From NCBI GenBank assembly GCA_026225945.1, contig JAMJFZ010000320.1:7160001-7224000 (forward strand): DNA of 64,000 nt, read 5' to 3'. Shown in pieces: positions 1 to 11,439 of the stretch (position 1 is the stretch's first letter; each line of letters starts with the position of its first letter). The stretch comes from Cricetomys ansorgei. Its lineage: Eukaryota; Chordata; Mammalia; Rodentia; Nesomyidae. The notes under the pieces were generated by a model. It was not told the DNA's origin, searched no databases, and saw only the letters and a list, made by a program, of their open reading frames with translations. A program made the translations under genes and the position numbers.

Positions 1-288
1 GCAGTCGATGACTGACCACAAGCCACAGCAAAACACAGCCCCAGAGTTGTTTATCTAGAGTTAAAACTAAACCCCTGGTCCCCAGGGAATATCTACAGCA
101 CCCAAATATACAAATAGGGCTACTCCAGAATTTCCATCTTAACCAATGGGCCAGGTCCCTGGGTACCAAAGACCCTCCCCTGACTTTATACTATAATGTA
201 ACCATCCTTGCTTCAATAAAACGAGATCTCCACTTACAACATTCTCCCAGAAACTCTGTGCTTTCTGTCAGCTCACAGTTCTCCAACA
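1..288 (+). mobile_element. probable 3' part of an ERV LTR (truncated by window edge)
   Basis: The segment has a TATA-like stretch near 185, an AATAAA at 215-220 and ends in CA at 287-288, the order expected of LTR U3-R-U5. The bases just after it (289-298, TGGCACCAGA) resemble the start of a lysine-tRNA primer-binding site with about two mismatches in ten. No gag-like frame follows, because a B2 SINE occupies 395-553. Family is not identified; ordinary unique sequence remains possible. Confidence 0.35.
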
Positions 289-394
289 TGGCACCAGATG
301 GGTGCACAGTAAGAACCACACTCCTCTGTGGCAGCCACTGAGCTGCTTTGGGCCAGCAGCATGGTGGAGCTGCCTTGAGGAACAGGAACCTGCT

Positions 395-553
395 GCGTGG
401 TGCTTTAATTATACTACAACAGAGGGTGTTGGAGTCCCCAAGGACTAGAGTTATAGGCATTTGGAAGCCACCTGGTGTGTGTGCTGTATACCACACCCAC
501 GTCCTCTACAAGAGAAGCAAGTCCTCTTAACCTCTGACCATCTCTCCCACCGT
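395..553 (-). mobile_element. B2-type SINE fragment, antisense
   Basis: The right end reads as the antisense of the B2 tRNA-derived head (tcttaacctctgaccatctctc), preceded by the antisense of the 'cccagcacccacatggtggc' region in diverged form. The poly-A tail end is missing, so the copy is truncated and old. Confidence 0.6.
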
Positions 554-1180
554 AGGGCCTTTTCTCACTTGTTCTTCCTATTCTCGGTGCCCTGCCCAGG
601 ACGGTGTTCAAATAGTACAGTGGTGTGAGCCATAACAGAGTGCTAATTTTACAACAATGAATATACAGACAAATTTGAACGAGATGGGCTGACATTATTC
701 CATATTTTTTCCAAAGAGAATAACAGAATCTAACATTCCTGAAACAAGAACTCTTTCAGGAAAAAAAAAAAAAAAATCAGTATCGACCCATGCTTTCACT
801 AGAAATTCCAAAAGGACCTGGGAAGTCCTTATCCCTTGGCTTCTGGAGTCCTCTCTAAACTCTCCTCCCCAAAGCCTTTGTTGGATTGAGACGGTCTGTC
901 TTGCTCTACTAGGCCAAAAGCCAGAGGCCGCAGGGCCTCCAGACGCAGACACAAGCGTGCAGGGTGGAGTCCATGATAGCAAGGATCCAGGCCCAGCTGG
1001 AAGGCAGCCATGGGCTTTGCTGGAGCAAGAGACTGCAGGAAGCGGAGGAAGAAGGAAGTCATCTTGTGGGCAAGCCCCACCCCTCTTCCATTTCCCAAGA
1101 GGTCAGGCAAATGTCATCAGATGAATTTTTCCAGACATGAACAGGGGCTCTAATAGGATTCTAAGAGGAGACAGCTCTTT
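554..1180. other. unique sequence, no gene recognised
   Basis: A 16-base A run lies at 761-776. Nothing else resembles a repeat family I know, and no frame has a recognisable domain. Confidence 0.5.
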
Positions 1181-1205
1181 ACACACACACACACACACAC
1201 ACACA
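1181..1205. repeat. (AC)n microsatellite
   Basis: Uninterrupted AC dinucleotides, about 12 units. Confidence 0.95.
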
Positions 1206-3042
1206 AAGTATACCTTTCTTTTAAAAGTCAAACTTCAGAGCTACAGAAGTCTCCCTGAAGAAATCTCAGGTTGTGAGATTCACTCTCTGCAAGGACCATG
1301 GCCACAAGAAATGGCCACCCGAAGGACCCAGTCTAATGATCCCATGTGTCCCACCAGACTTCTCCCAAGGTTAGAATACCACACAGCTTCAGACATACCC
1401 GAGGGTGGAGGTACAGAGTGGTGCCTGGTGGCCGAAGGGGCTTTGCCGGCATGGCGGCATCCAGTTCTTGTTGAGTAGGGTCCAAATATGTGCTGCTTCT
1501 CTCTTTCTGAATATCCTTCCCAGAACTCAACAGCTGGGGCGGTTTGTTTTCCATCCCCTGAACATGGCTGGGTTTAGAGCTTTCCAATTCCTTGCTCTCT
1601 GCTGTTTAACACACACGGCAATAAAATGCAGAGCCATTTTTCCATGATACTTAGTTAATGATGCAGTGTCTGGCAGCGTCTCCGTCACCAAAGCCATCCT
1701 TGGGAAAAGTTCTCATTCAAACACTCTAGAAGTTGCTTTGCACTGGCAGGTCCTTAGACATGGACATTCTCAGGCAATCTGGATCTTATTTTAACTGAAA
1801 CTCGTTTATTCTCCTCAGAACAAAAGAATGCCAACAATTCAACAGTCCTTCGCACTGCTATGTCACCAGCCAGAGACTTCCTGCACTCAGAGAAATAGCT
1901 CAGTATGGCTTGGGAGGTCAGAAATGGAGAGGATGCTGGGTGGTTGTTGGGGGCATCTGTTTTTAATTGTTCTCATTCTTCATCCTAGGAGCCACACAGT
2001 CAGGAGTTGAACTCCAATGTGCATTACTACCAAGAGTTTCTGGCCAGATGTAATTCCAGAGTTGCGAGCCCCATTCCAATGGCAATACACACGTGATATA
2101 CGCAGGACAGGGAAGCAAAAGAAAGTTTTGTTGTTCAATTCTCAGAATGCAGTATCAGATCAAGAGTCCAGATGTGAAAGTGCATCCTCACAATCTGTCC
2201 TCGGGAGACTACGGACATCTAGGGTGGCTGGGAATGCCAAACTTCAGGATCTATGTGATGACCACCTAGAAACCCTACTATAAACCTGAATTGTGCCTGC
2301 ATCTTTTAGAAGAATAGGAAACTACTACTCTAGATGGATGGGTTTCTATTGTTTTAAGCTACTATCCTAGAGACAGGGATGATGGTCTATTCTGAGCCAT
2401 TGATGCACCCTCACCCTGACTCTAAGGTTCTTTTCTCCCCCTCTCCTCTTATCACCCTCACTCAGTTGGCCCACATGCAATCACTGGGCACTCACCTGTG
2501 TGCCTGCTTATCCTTATCCTAGAGGTCACTAGAGCATACAGCTCCTATCTGTCAGAAAGGGCTAAGTCATGTCGTAGCAACAAACAACTCCAAGGACGGA
2601 ATATCTTAAAACTACCAAGGTTTATTCCGGACATGCTTCTTATCCATTATGGACTGGTGGGGTGCCCTGATCACACAATCCATAGTCAGAAATACAGGAC
2701 GCTTGAACCTTCGGAAGCTGAACTGTGCGTAGTGCAAGAGCAGAGGAGTCCTGATGGAATTAACAGGGACATGTGCAGGGCTTAACTGTGAGATGGTCAT
2801 TCTGAGCATGGTCAAGGACACCTTCTAGAAAGCAGGGTTAATGAGCTGAAACATTAATAACGGGGAAGAGGTAGTCTTGGGAGAAGTTGGTGGTAGAGCA
2901 TTTCAAGAGGGACCGGTACTGTCAACACTTTATATTAAGATCAGGCTTGTCACGTGGCTAGGAAGCAGCTAATGTTGCTGGACCAGGGTGAACGAGGGAA
3001 GAGGCTGAGGATAATGAGGCCTTAGGGTAGCCAGGGATTGAG
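1206..3042. other. long unique interval
   Basis: About 1.8 kb without a recognised repeat or exon. Short frames here have no domain signature and no clear splice context. This is one of the longest repeat-poor stretches in the window. Confidence 0.45.
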
Positions 3043-3385
3043 TGTGTATGTTAATTTCTTCCTTGTTACTGTGACCAAATTGAGGGAGGAAAGGCAGATT
3101 TTGGCTCATGGTGCCAGAGGGTTACAGCAAATCACAGTATGAAAGGCGTGGCAGTGTTTATGCCAGAAGAATGTAGCTTGTGCTTCCCAGTGCATGACAG
3201 GCAGGAAGCAGAGACCACAGGCTGGCTCCTGAGGCATGTATAACTTTCAAAGGCCCACCCATCACCCAGGCCCCACATCATAGTCTACCCAGCTTTCAAA
3301 ACAGCACCACAAGCTAGAGGCTAAAAACACCTAAGACTGAGCCCAAGGGGCACAACTTAGATTCAAGCCATAACATTGTCACTGT
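3043..3385 (-). mobile_element. MaLR-like LTR, antisense
   Basis: Starts with a diverged 'cttccttgttactgtgaccaaatt' motif followed by 'ttttggctcatggt', the antisense form of an LTR ending in AATAAA...TGTTACAGTAA. The motif 'cagcaccacaagctag' near 3303 matches the same motif in the copies at 43.0 and 58.6 kb, so the three belong to one family. Family name is inferred. Confidence 0.5.
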
Positions 3386-3585
3386 TCCCCAGAGGGTCAC
3401 GATCATCTCTCATAATGCAAAATTTATTCCAACCTCAAAGCTCTTCACAGTCTCAATACTGGTCAAGATTCAAAAGTATCTTCTGAGACTCAAGACAAGC
3501 TATTAGCTGGCTGGACAAAGCAACAGTGGTGCCCAGACATGACAGAATTGTATTAAGCCACAGAGAGGAGTGAGTATTACACTCA

Positions 3586-3790
3586 CTGAAGATGCAGCTC
3601 AGTTGATAGAGTGCTTTCTAAGACGCACAAAGCCCTGGGTTTTGTTCATCAAACTACAGAAACTGGAGCATGATGGTACACACTTGTAATCCCAACCTTT
3701 AGGTGAAAGCAGGAGGATCATAAGTTCAAGGTCATCCTCAGGTAGGTAATAAGTTTGAGGCCAGCTTGGGATATTAAATGAATGAATAAA
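3586..3790 (+). mobile_element. B4/RSINE1-type SINE (ID head fused to B1)
   Basis: The left part matches the ID tRNA-like head (gcagctcagttgatagagtgc ... agccctgggtt). It is followed by a B1 monomer-like part with 'cacttgtaatcccaac' and 'gaggccagcttggg'. The end is a run of aatgaata repeats. It directly abuts an L1 3' end. Confidence 0.7.
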
Positions 3791-4120
3791 TACTCAGAAA
3801 GTGGATGGAACTAGAGATCGTGTTAAGCAAAATGACCCAGATCCTTCCTATCTATCTAAAGTAGAAAGACCTGAGAGAAGAGGAAGAGGGGAGAAAGAAG
3901 GCTAAAGGTAGCAGAGAAGGATAAAAAGGAAAAGCTAACAGAACTACGTGACATAAGAGCAGGAGTGGGTCCTATTTCAGGGAAGGAGGGAGACCCTGGG
4001 GTGCAGCAAGGGAGAGAGAGAAACAAGTTGGGAGGGACAAATATATATATTATCTCGATGTGTGTGTACGCAAGCGCCCTAATGAAACTGTGACTTTGTA
4101 TGCTAACTAAAAGTAAATAA
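3791..4120 (+). mobile_element. L1 3' end, diverged
   Basis: Begins with 'tggatggaactagagatcg', which corresponds to the end of L1 ORF2. A purine-rich G/A region follows, then 'gactttgtatgctaactaaa' typical of an L1 3' UTR and an A-rich end. 5'-truncated, no intact frame. Confidence 0.55.
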
Positions 4121-4420
4121 CCATTTCAAAATGAAAGAAGGAGCAGACTCTGCTTTTCGAACAAGACGCGGTCCATGTGACACCTAGAGGCCGAAGCGCT
4201 TTCCCAGCGTGACCACTTGAGGCCGTAGCCACGGTGGTGTGGAAGCAATCAGTTCCTGGCGTGCTACGGAAAGTCACATGGACTGAAATAACTAGCTGCC
4301 TCATTCAAGTGGAAACGTCCTCTCCGCCTATCTCCTCTCCTGAGGAACGGGCAGAAATTGCTCACGCGGCTCAGGAAATCAGACGCAGCCATGGCTGCCT
4401 CTCACCCACCCTCTCCCTTC
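4121..4420. promoter_or_regulatory. CpG-rich pocket with inverted CACATG E-boxes (candidate element)
   Basis: Sixteen CpGs fall between 4158 and 4385, far above the surrounding DNA. GTCCATGTGAC at 4171-4181 and its exact reverse complement at 4273-4283 form an 11-bp inverted repeat around E-box-like TCACATG cores of MITF/TFE type. Two related 21-bp segments (start 4177 and 4209) both contain GAGGCCG-AGC. Regulatory function is inference from composition and motifs only. Confidence 0.3.
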
Positions 4421-4499
4421 ACTTATGTTCCACATCCTTCTCCGTTAAGCCCAGCAGGGAACCAGGCATAGCTGGGAGGAGAGGCCAACAACTGAGGAA

Positions 4500-4800
4500 A
4501 GGGCTCTCACTAGCGAGAGAGGTCCCGTGCCCACAATTAATTATACACATTTATTGGAGGGCTGGTAAGCAAATCAGTGTCGTTGATGATTTATCCCCTA
4601 ATTTGCATCGAGCATGCACCTCATAAATCAATAAGAGAAAATGGCATTAAAGCATTGGTGCTAACTGTCAGCAAAACGCAGTGTACTGATTCTTTTAATT
4701 AAAAGAATGTGTGTGGTGAATGTGTCCGTGTGTTATATTAGATATGGTCCATTTTTAAATTGCTTTTTCACATCAAAAGCCACGATAGGAGCTTGGCTGA
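4500..4800. promoter_or_regulatory. candidate enhancer: HOX/PBX-like, octamer and AT-palindrome cluster
   Basis: The unique, AT-rich interval holds AATTAATTA (4535-4543), TGATTTAT (4587-4594), an exact octamer ATTTGCAT (4601-4608), ATAAATCA (4623-4630, the inverse of the earlier HOX/PBX-like site) and a perfect 20-bp palindrome at 4689-4708. No repeat family is recognisable. Function is inferred. Confidence 0.35.
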
Positions 4801-5454
4801 AGACAAAGAACTGTAAATTCACGGTGAGCAGCAAGAGTCCTGGCGCTCCTGGATAATGTACAGTAGTGACCTGGCAGGTAGCCTCATCCAAGAGCATTCT
4901 TAGAGTAGAGATAATGTTCTCTGGTTCCAGGCCAGGTTAAATGAATCCAGAGCAAGAGCTATTGCCGACATCACGTCAGAGCGGCAGAGAAAACAGTAAG
5001 ATCTGTCATCTCTCCTTTCTGATTCCTAGGCAAAGATATGTGTATCTTTCCCGTATATGGAATACGGAAATTCAACAAATTGCCACAAATTAGATAATGA
5101 AAACTAGCATTGTTTTCTCTCTCCTACAAAGTTTCCGAGGAGTAGATTGGTTTTTGCCCAAGAGAGCAACTAAAAGGTAGTATCAAGAAATCACACAACT
5201 TCCCTGGAGGAAAAAGAGAATGCATTTCAATACAGGGTGGATTTCCATTCTACAGCATCAAACCTGCTATTAAAGCTGACAGCACGTGGCTTGCTACTTC
5301 ATATAGGATTCTCTTGCCTCAGGAAATGCATGGACATCCAACCAATCGATCAACGCCTCCAGCCTACAAGAGATCAGGCTCGCACTAAGGAAAAAGTGGC
5401 CATCACGGGGGTAGGAAAGCTCTGTGGCTGGCTGGGAATGAATGCAAGCTTCCC
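4801..5454. other. unique sequence, no gene recognised
   Basis: No repeat, exon or RNA gene could be recognised. Confidence 0.45.
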
Positions 5455-5600
5455 ATCAGGTAGGTGGTCATGGGTTAAAATCCTGGCTCACTTAGACACC
5501 AGTTATGTGAGCTGGGGTTGAGTGTTTACACTCCCACAGCCTCTGTACCTATAAAAGAAGAAAAGGACAAAATGACACTCGCAACTCACAAGAGGACTTT
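5455..5600 (+). mobile_element. MIR SINE
   Basis: Contains the MIR order: 'gggttaaaatcctggctca', 'agttatgtgagct', 'cagcctctgtacctataaaa'. Diverged and without flanking duplications. Confidence 0.6.
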
Positions 5601-5879
5601 GGAAACACGAATGGTGATATCTGTGGATCGATTATCAGAGTCCCATAATCAAACAATGCAAACTGATGCAAACAAAATATAAGTGAAATCTATAGAAACA
5701 CAGGTGTGAGTGGGGCAGGGGAGAAATATGCACTTTCCTGAGCCACATTGTGGTATAGATGTGGATGTCAGATATTGATGTTGATTCGGGTTCAGAAGCC
5801 ATTTATTCTTTAGCTAATTCCATCACCCGTCCTTAGTCCTTGAGCTCTGGAGCTACTCTTAAGCCTAGAACTGGAAGGT

Positions 5880-6510
5880 GTCAGCCTCAGCCTGCATACA
5901 CTCTAATCAACCTCCTTGACTTACGACTGACTGAGCCACTCTGACAAGCACCTTCTGAACTCAGAGCTGCTCTGAACTCTTCACCAGGCTGCTGGTTGAA
6001 ACTGACCTTCTGAGCCTGCTGACTGTTTTTGACTGAAGTTTTCTGACTTTGGCAGACTTTGGCTGACTCCAGCAACTTCTCTGACTGAACTGCTCTGCTC
6101 AGCTTCAAATTGATTCACTCTTTCCGTTGATACTGACTTCTTCTGCCAAGCTGCTTCTGTGTCTCTTCTTTAGACTTCTCAGAATGTGTCTGTGTCTCTG
6201 TGAGCTTTTACCGCCCCATACTGCCTCAGTCATCCTCTCTGCTTCTCTGCCTTATGCTCAACCAGACTGCTTCGTTTCATTATCTGTGTCTTGTCCTCTG
6301 TGTCTTTTTCTCTAAGCTCTTTCTTTGCCTGCCCTTCATTCTGACTCATTTCAGAAGTGACTTCCTGTTTGACACTGACTCCTGAGTTCTGCTTCCTGTC
6401 TACCATGTGCTGGGATTAAAGGTGTACTGCTTTCTGAATACTAGGATTAAAGGTATGTACCAACTTTCTTTCTACCTTAAAGCAGGCACGCTGCGGGATT
6501 AAGACATCAA
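5880..6510. repeat. pyrimidine-rich CTGACT-type degenerate repeat, probable dispersed rodent element
   Basis: CTGACT/CTGACTT-like words recur throughout 5920-6110, then TCTGTGTCTC words to about 6330. It ends with two 'ggattaaaggt' copies (6413 and 6443), which look like antisense B1-type words. The reverse complement resembles long rodent dispersed repeats with a B1-like start, but I cannot name the family. Confidence 0.4.
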
Positions 6511-6749
6511 GTATTCTTTTACATTGTGGGAATGCCAGGATAGAGATTCACTGAAGCTCCTGGGTTAAAAGAAAGTTGGATGATGGAGATCTGGAGTGGT
6601 ATCTGAGGACAAGAGTCTAGGAGAGGGAATGAAATTTCTAAATAATGCCACTTGCCATGCTGAGGCTCTGTTCCTAGGCAATCAGATGAGAGCTTGAGGC
6701 TGGATGTTCTCTGATCTGTTGTAACTCTAAAGGTCAAAGTGCCTTTCTT

Positions 6750-6990
6750 TTTAATTAACATTTTTATGGATGAATTTTTTCTTTAGCAATTTCGTGCATG
6801 TATGTAATATATTCTGGTGCTTTCCTCCACCCTTGCCCAGCCCCCTCTTATCTTCCTCACATCCCTAACAGCTCCACATCCTCCTTGCTACCAATTCCTT
6901 TCCCAGATGTTGATGCTTGGTTCTGTTTTGCAATGCATTTAGTCTATCCAGGGTCATCTGTGTGGCCATTGTCTGCATTCACCCCTGTTC
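6750..6990 (-). mobile_element. L1 3' UTR fragment, antisense
   Basis: The string 'ttagcaatttcgtgcatgta' followed by a C/T-rich stretch with 'cttcctcacatccc' fits the antisense of a rodent L1 3' UTR. No coding part is present. Confidence 0.4.
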
Positions 6991-7540
6991 AGAAGAAGAA
7001 GAAGCTTCTCTGCTTAAGGCTGAGAGCCATATTTGTCCCTCTGTGTATAAACACAAATACTTAGAGGGAAGTTTGACTGAAGTGTGAGTTTGGTCTTACT
7101 TCATTCTCTGTAGACTGATTTATTTTGTGTCTCTACATCATGTACCCTAAATCCAACAGCCAACAGCCCTCCAGGTTTCCATACCACAGTTAGTTTCTAA
7201 ATACCCAAGGAAGAGTTGTGATCACCCCAACTTGGGTGACTAACCCTGAACCAATGATTTCTAAGTAGCAGGATAACATTGCTCCAACAGAGCAAATTAA
7301 TGGAAACCTGAGAATTAAGTGTTGGAGACAAATCCCATAAAAGAAGGCATTGGACTAGGCAGAAAGACCTTCCATACCCTTCCACACAATTGTTGGTGTT
7401 AATAACCCAACAATAAGAACCAGTTAAAACCAATTATCCAAGGTCATACACATTCAGGCCTATCTTATTTAAATTATGTCTGGAACTCTGAGAGTGATGG
7501 GACATCCTTGTAAGATGGACTCTGACACCTCACATATAGC

Positions 7541-7541
<1 letters not shown>
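6991..7541. other. unique sequence, no gene recognised
   Basis: No assignable repeat or exon; a short frame on the minus strand has no domain signature. Confidence 0.4.

Positions 7542-7582
<41 letters not shown>
7542..7582. repeat. (AC)n microsatellite
   Basis: About 20 uninterrupted AC units. Confidence 0.95.
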
Positions 7583-7584
<2 letters not shown>

Positions 7585-7946
7585 TGGATTTCTGATACCT
7601 TATCAGTTAAAAGCAGCAACAACAATGTCTATCTGGACATGACAATAATGTGTCTCTCTAGGCTTCCCAACTGATCTCTGATCTTGGTTTAAAGTGTGAA
7701 AAAGGAGCCTAGTTTGAGACGTGGGCTCCTAACACTGACCTCAACACAGATGCAAAACATAAGCATTACTTCTGGGAAGCCAGGACGTCCTCAGTCCATT
7801 GCGGATTCCAGCTAATAGATTCTTTGACTCTACATAGTTGAAAACAAACCTGCTCTCAGAAACTGAGGGTTATTAAACAAAACCCCCGTGCCACAAAAGG
7901 GACATCTTCTTATATGCTGTTGGTCAGGAAGGCTCTAGAGCCCCCC

Positions 7947-7947
<1 letters not shown>
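7583..7947. other. unique or unassigned sequence
   Basis: No feature recognised between the two (AC)n tracts. Confidence 0.4.

Positions 7948-7978
<31 letters not shown>
7948..7978. repeat. (AC)n microsatellite
   Basis: About 15 AC units after a C6 run. Confidence 0.95.
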
Positions 7979-7980
<2 letters not shown>

Positions 7981-8019
7981 CTTCTTGTCATTTCTCTTGG
8001 TTGTCCACCAGAACAAGAT

Positions 8020-8420
8020 AAGACCCTATTGCTGGGCACTACACATCCTGGCTGTATGATATAGAGAAATCAAACTGGACCTGAACCAGTAGTTTCCTCT
8101 CTGCTAGAGATGTGCCCACTTATAAAATAGTGAGTGGCACTACTGTTATGGGAGGAAATAACTGGTTTCTGATTGGATTTGAGACCTACTTCATGGGGAG
8201 AATCCATACCTCATTCTTCAAACCTGGTCAAAAACCCGTGCCAAGGGAGATCATAGCCCTAGGTAGGACTGAATATTGTTGTTTTCCAAACTTCTTAAGA
8301 CATAGCCATCTCATGAATCACCTGAAATCATCAGTATGTCCTTTGCATACTGGTTCAAATGGACACTTGTTCCTTAATGTTCAGATGAAGTGAAATAAGA
8401 CGTGATCTATCACAAGGGCC
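8020..8420. mobile_element. possible dispersed rodent repeat (ERV-internal-like)
   Basis: Words such as 'gctgggcactacacatcctgg', 'aaatagtgagtggcactact' and 'tagccctaggtaggactgaa' feel like a recurring rodent endogenous-retrovirus-associated repeat. A 93-codon frame at 8112-8393 has no domain I recognise. Low confidence; it could be unique sequence. Confidence 0.25.
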
Positions 8421-8609
8421 CCATTACTCTTTATTTCTCCTTTTCTCTTCCAGGTACTTCTTAGTTGTAGAAATAGGAAGCCCTAGTTAACGATGCCAAC
8501 TATTTGCACCTCCGTTTCCTCATTCCTGCCTGCCAGTGTGACGTTGAGAGTGGCAGGAAGAAACAGATGCATCCCGAAGAGGAGCTGCCAGGGTCCTCCT
8601 ATGTAACTG

Positions 8610-8900
8610 CTCTGCCTTTAATTCCACACACATACCTTTCTCTCAACCTGGAATGTCCCTTTAATGCTTGATCTCTCCCTCTGCTTCCACCTCCCCCTCT
8701 CCCTTGCCTTCTCCCTTGCCCTCCTCCCCTCTTTCTCTCCATGTGAAAACTCTCCTGTTTCATTTTAAGGGACATAGGGAAATGGTACCCTTCTCCAGAA
8801 ATCATTTCTATACTCCCAGATAGACGTGGCCCGCTGCATTCCCAGTCTACAGCCCTATTCAGGCACCACCTAGCCAATTTACTTAAGGATTATTTCCTTA
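8610..8900 (+). mobile_element. L2 3'-end fragment
   Basis: Contains 'aacctggaatgtccctt', a C/T-rich middle and 'ttctccagaaatcatttct', in the order of the L2 3' end ('cctggaatgc ... gggaagccttccct'). The C-rich core at 8691-8733 could also form a G-quadruplex on the minus strand. Confidence 0.5.
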
Positions 8901-9366
8901 GGAAAGGACTATATATTTCTTGTCTTTAACAGGGCACACAGGTGATAGATGTTGGGTATTAACAGAACTGAAGTAAAATGCAATTTTGTGGTAGGTGAGC
9001 TCTAGGCAGCAATAATAACTCTCCTAGCAATCCTCATGTGCTTCTAATCAAATGTGTCCCTGAAGTTTTTGTCTCATCCTCCCCGCTGTAAACGCGGGGT
9101 AATTGGCCTATAACTCATCAACACTACATCACCAGACCTCAGGCCTGCCCTTCAGAACTCAGGACAAACCTTGTCCAGTTCTCATGATCTCACTAAGCAA
9201 AATCACAGGGCAGGTGGGCACCACCCTAACTTCAGCTCAATGGTGGAAAAGCAGCTGACATCAGAGCGTGGACACTCCTTGCTTTTCTGCAGCCTCAGCC
9301 ACATTCATAGGTTTTATAGAAGACATGTGTGTTGAGTTTGTCACAGGTCATGGCCTCACATAAACC
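8901..9366. other. unique sequence, no gene recognised
   Basis: No repeat or exon was recognised. Confidence 0.4.
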
Positions 9367-9938
9367 TGTAGCTCATAGCTACTTTGTCAATCTGCAACAA
9401 AGACAAAGAGACGCTTTCGTAGATGCAAACCTTCCAGATGCAGCAGAGGGAACCGTCTGTCATGGTGGACAGTGAAACCCTGATTGTCTGACCCCAGGGG
9501 TTTTTATTGATACAAAAACTCCTCAAGTGTTACAAACTCTGCCCTCTCATCCAAAGGCCTAGTTACATAATGAAGGAGACCTGTAGCTGAGTCTCATCCC
9601 ACAATCCTTTAGCAGCAGAGCTATGCCACCTTTATGGTAGAGGAAGTCAAGTCCCAAGGGGAGTGTTCGCTCCTTGTTGCCTGAGACTGTGGGAGAGGAA
9701 CTACAAGAATTCCTCCACAGCAACTTTGCTCTTCACATGAAGATCTCAGAGAACCACAGTGGCTCTGCCAGAGAGCAGTGAGCAGGTGCAGGTCATGAGA
9801 AAGCAAACATCTTAATCACAGATTTGCATAAAGCCAACACCTGCAGATAATACAAACTGCCAAGGTTTAGGCAGCCCTTCCCCCAACAATGTACAAAACA
9901 ATTATTATAAATATAACTAGAAATAAACTTAACCAACA
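9367..9938 (-). mobile_element. solo LTR, ERVK-type, long variant (antisense)
   Basis: Both ends align with the LTRs at 33.8, 45.2 and 46.8 kb. The left end carries the antisense of the R/U5 part with 'tttttattgata', and the right end is the antisense of TGTTGG...TTTATTT. It is about 240 bp longer than those copies because of extra internal sequence around 9540-9800. Flanks TAAACC / CAAATC agree at 4 of 6 positions, so the target duplication has decayed or the ends are slightly off. The family resembles RMER17, by memory only. Confidence 0.6.
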
Positions 9939-11439
9939 CAAATCAGCCCCAAGAACCCTGTGTCTAAGAGCCTGTATTTAAAGTACATATCTTTTTTTAA
10001 AAATTAAATTTTAGAACTACTATATTCAAGTACTTAGAAGCTAGTTTTTGTTGACTTCTTATATAAGTGTACAAAACACTGAGTATAAAAATGCAAAAGA
10101 CTATGCGTACAAGATATAAATATATAATTATAAATATGTCGTCATTGAACTTTGAATTAACTAGTACTATATATAAAACACTGGGCTACATATAGCCAAG
10201 AATACAAGTACCAACAACTATGAAATATGCCTGATGCCCTATGATCTTACTAATAAGGAAAACAGTATCAAAAGAACATATCAACTAATATCTTTGAATG
10301 CAGGTATCGGAAAGTGCTGGTCCACACTGAGCTCAATGATGCAGTATTAAGTGCAATTAAAGTAGATGAAAGCATTAAGGATGGGTGATCTTGTGGCTGA
10401 CAATACCGTTGAGGACCCAGACTCTACCCATTTATTCATATTTTGAGTGCCATTTTTTTCCTCTGTTACTTTAACTCATCTGTGCCAATTCCAGATGTGG
10501 TATCTGGACATGACCATTTTCAGAAGCAAAACTGAGGTTAGCCACCATGCTGTCTCCCCTTTATAGAAGAAAGGATATCTTCTCCCTAAGCCTCCAGAAG
10601 CTTCCTTCCTATCTCATTCTCCAGACCTGGATCACAGCCCCATCCCTACACCAATCACTAGCAACAGGGATTTGGGGCCAAAATGAGGGTGTGTCCCTGT
10701 GAATGTGGTCCATGCTCACAGAGTGAGATGGGAAAAACAGACAGGATTCCCAAGAGGTATATTCATCCACAACACATGTATTCTCTTGGGTATATATTTA
10801 TAATATATTCTCTAGAATATGTGTGTAATAAAAGAGGATTTATTTGGGTTGACTTACATGACAAGGGCTAAGTGCTTCATCTATGGCTATCTGTGTTCCC
10901 AATCCAGGAAACAGGACATCTCAACAGTCTAATCTGGACCAGAAAGCCTGAAAGTTCCCTGAAGAGTAGCTAGTATTGAGTCCATGCTAAGAAGCCAAAA
11001 GAATCTCCTGTCAGCAGGTGGCAGCTGTTGTCGATGCCCTCACTCAGAAAAAAAAAAGGGGGGGGGAACGTACAGTCCTGTGCACTGCCTGCCTTTGACT
11101 TCCTTTTTCACCTAGGACATCAGTCCATTGGAGGGTGCAGTTCACATTCAGGGAAGGTCTTTTTCCTTCAGGTGTTGTGCTCTGTGTCAATACTCTTTGG
11201 AAGTGTCCCCACCCTATGCCAGACATGCAAGTGTCAAGCTGACAACCAAGACCGGCTATCACAGACACTGAAATGAAGTTGAGTCTCCAAGTGTCAGGAA
11301 CAAGGGTGGATAGATTGCAAGAAGTCAATCAACATCATTTTTCAGAACGTGGAATGTTAAGTTAGCACTTAACGGTATGAAGACTCTCCTGTACACGAGG
11401 CCACTCAAGCACGAACTCCAAGAATCAGTGATCTTTGTA
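9939..11439. other. unique interval, AT-rich at 9960-10310
   Basis: The first 350 bases are strongly AT-rich with many TATA words, and the remainder is of ordinary composition. No exon or repeat family was recognised. An A10/G9 homopolymer junction lies near 11048-11067. Confidence 0.4.

Noticed and set aside
8112..8393. 93-codon frame, possibly a small gene
   Set aside because: Sequence looks like a dispersed rodent repeat; no conserved domain and no supporting signals.
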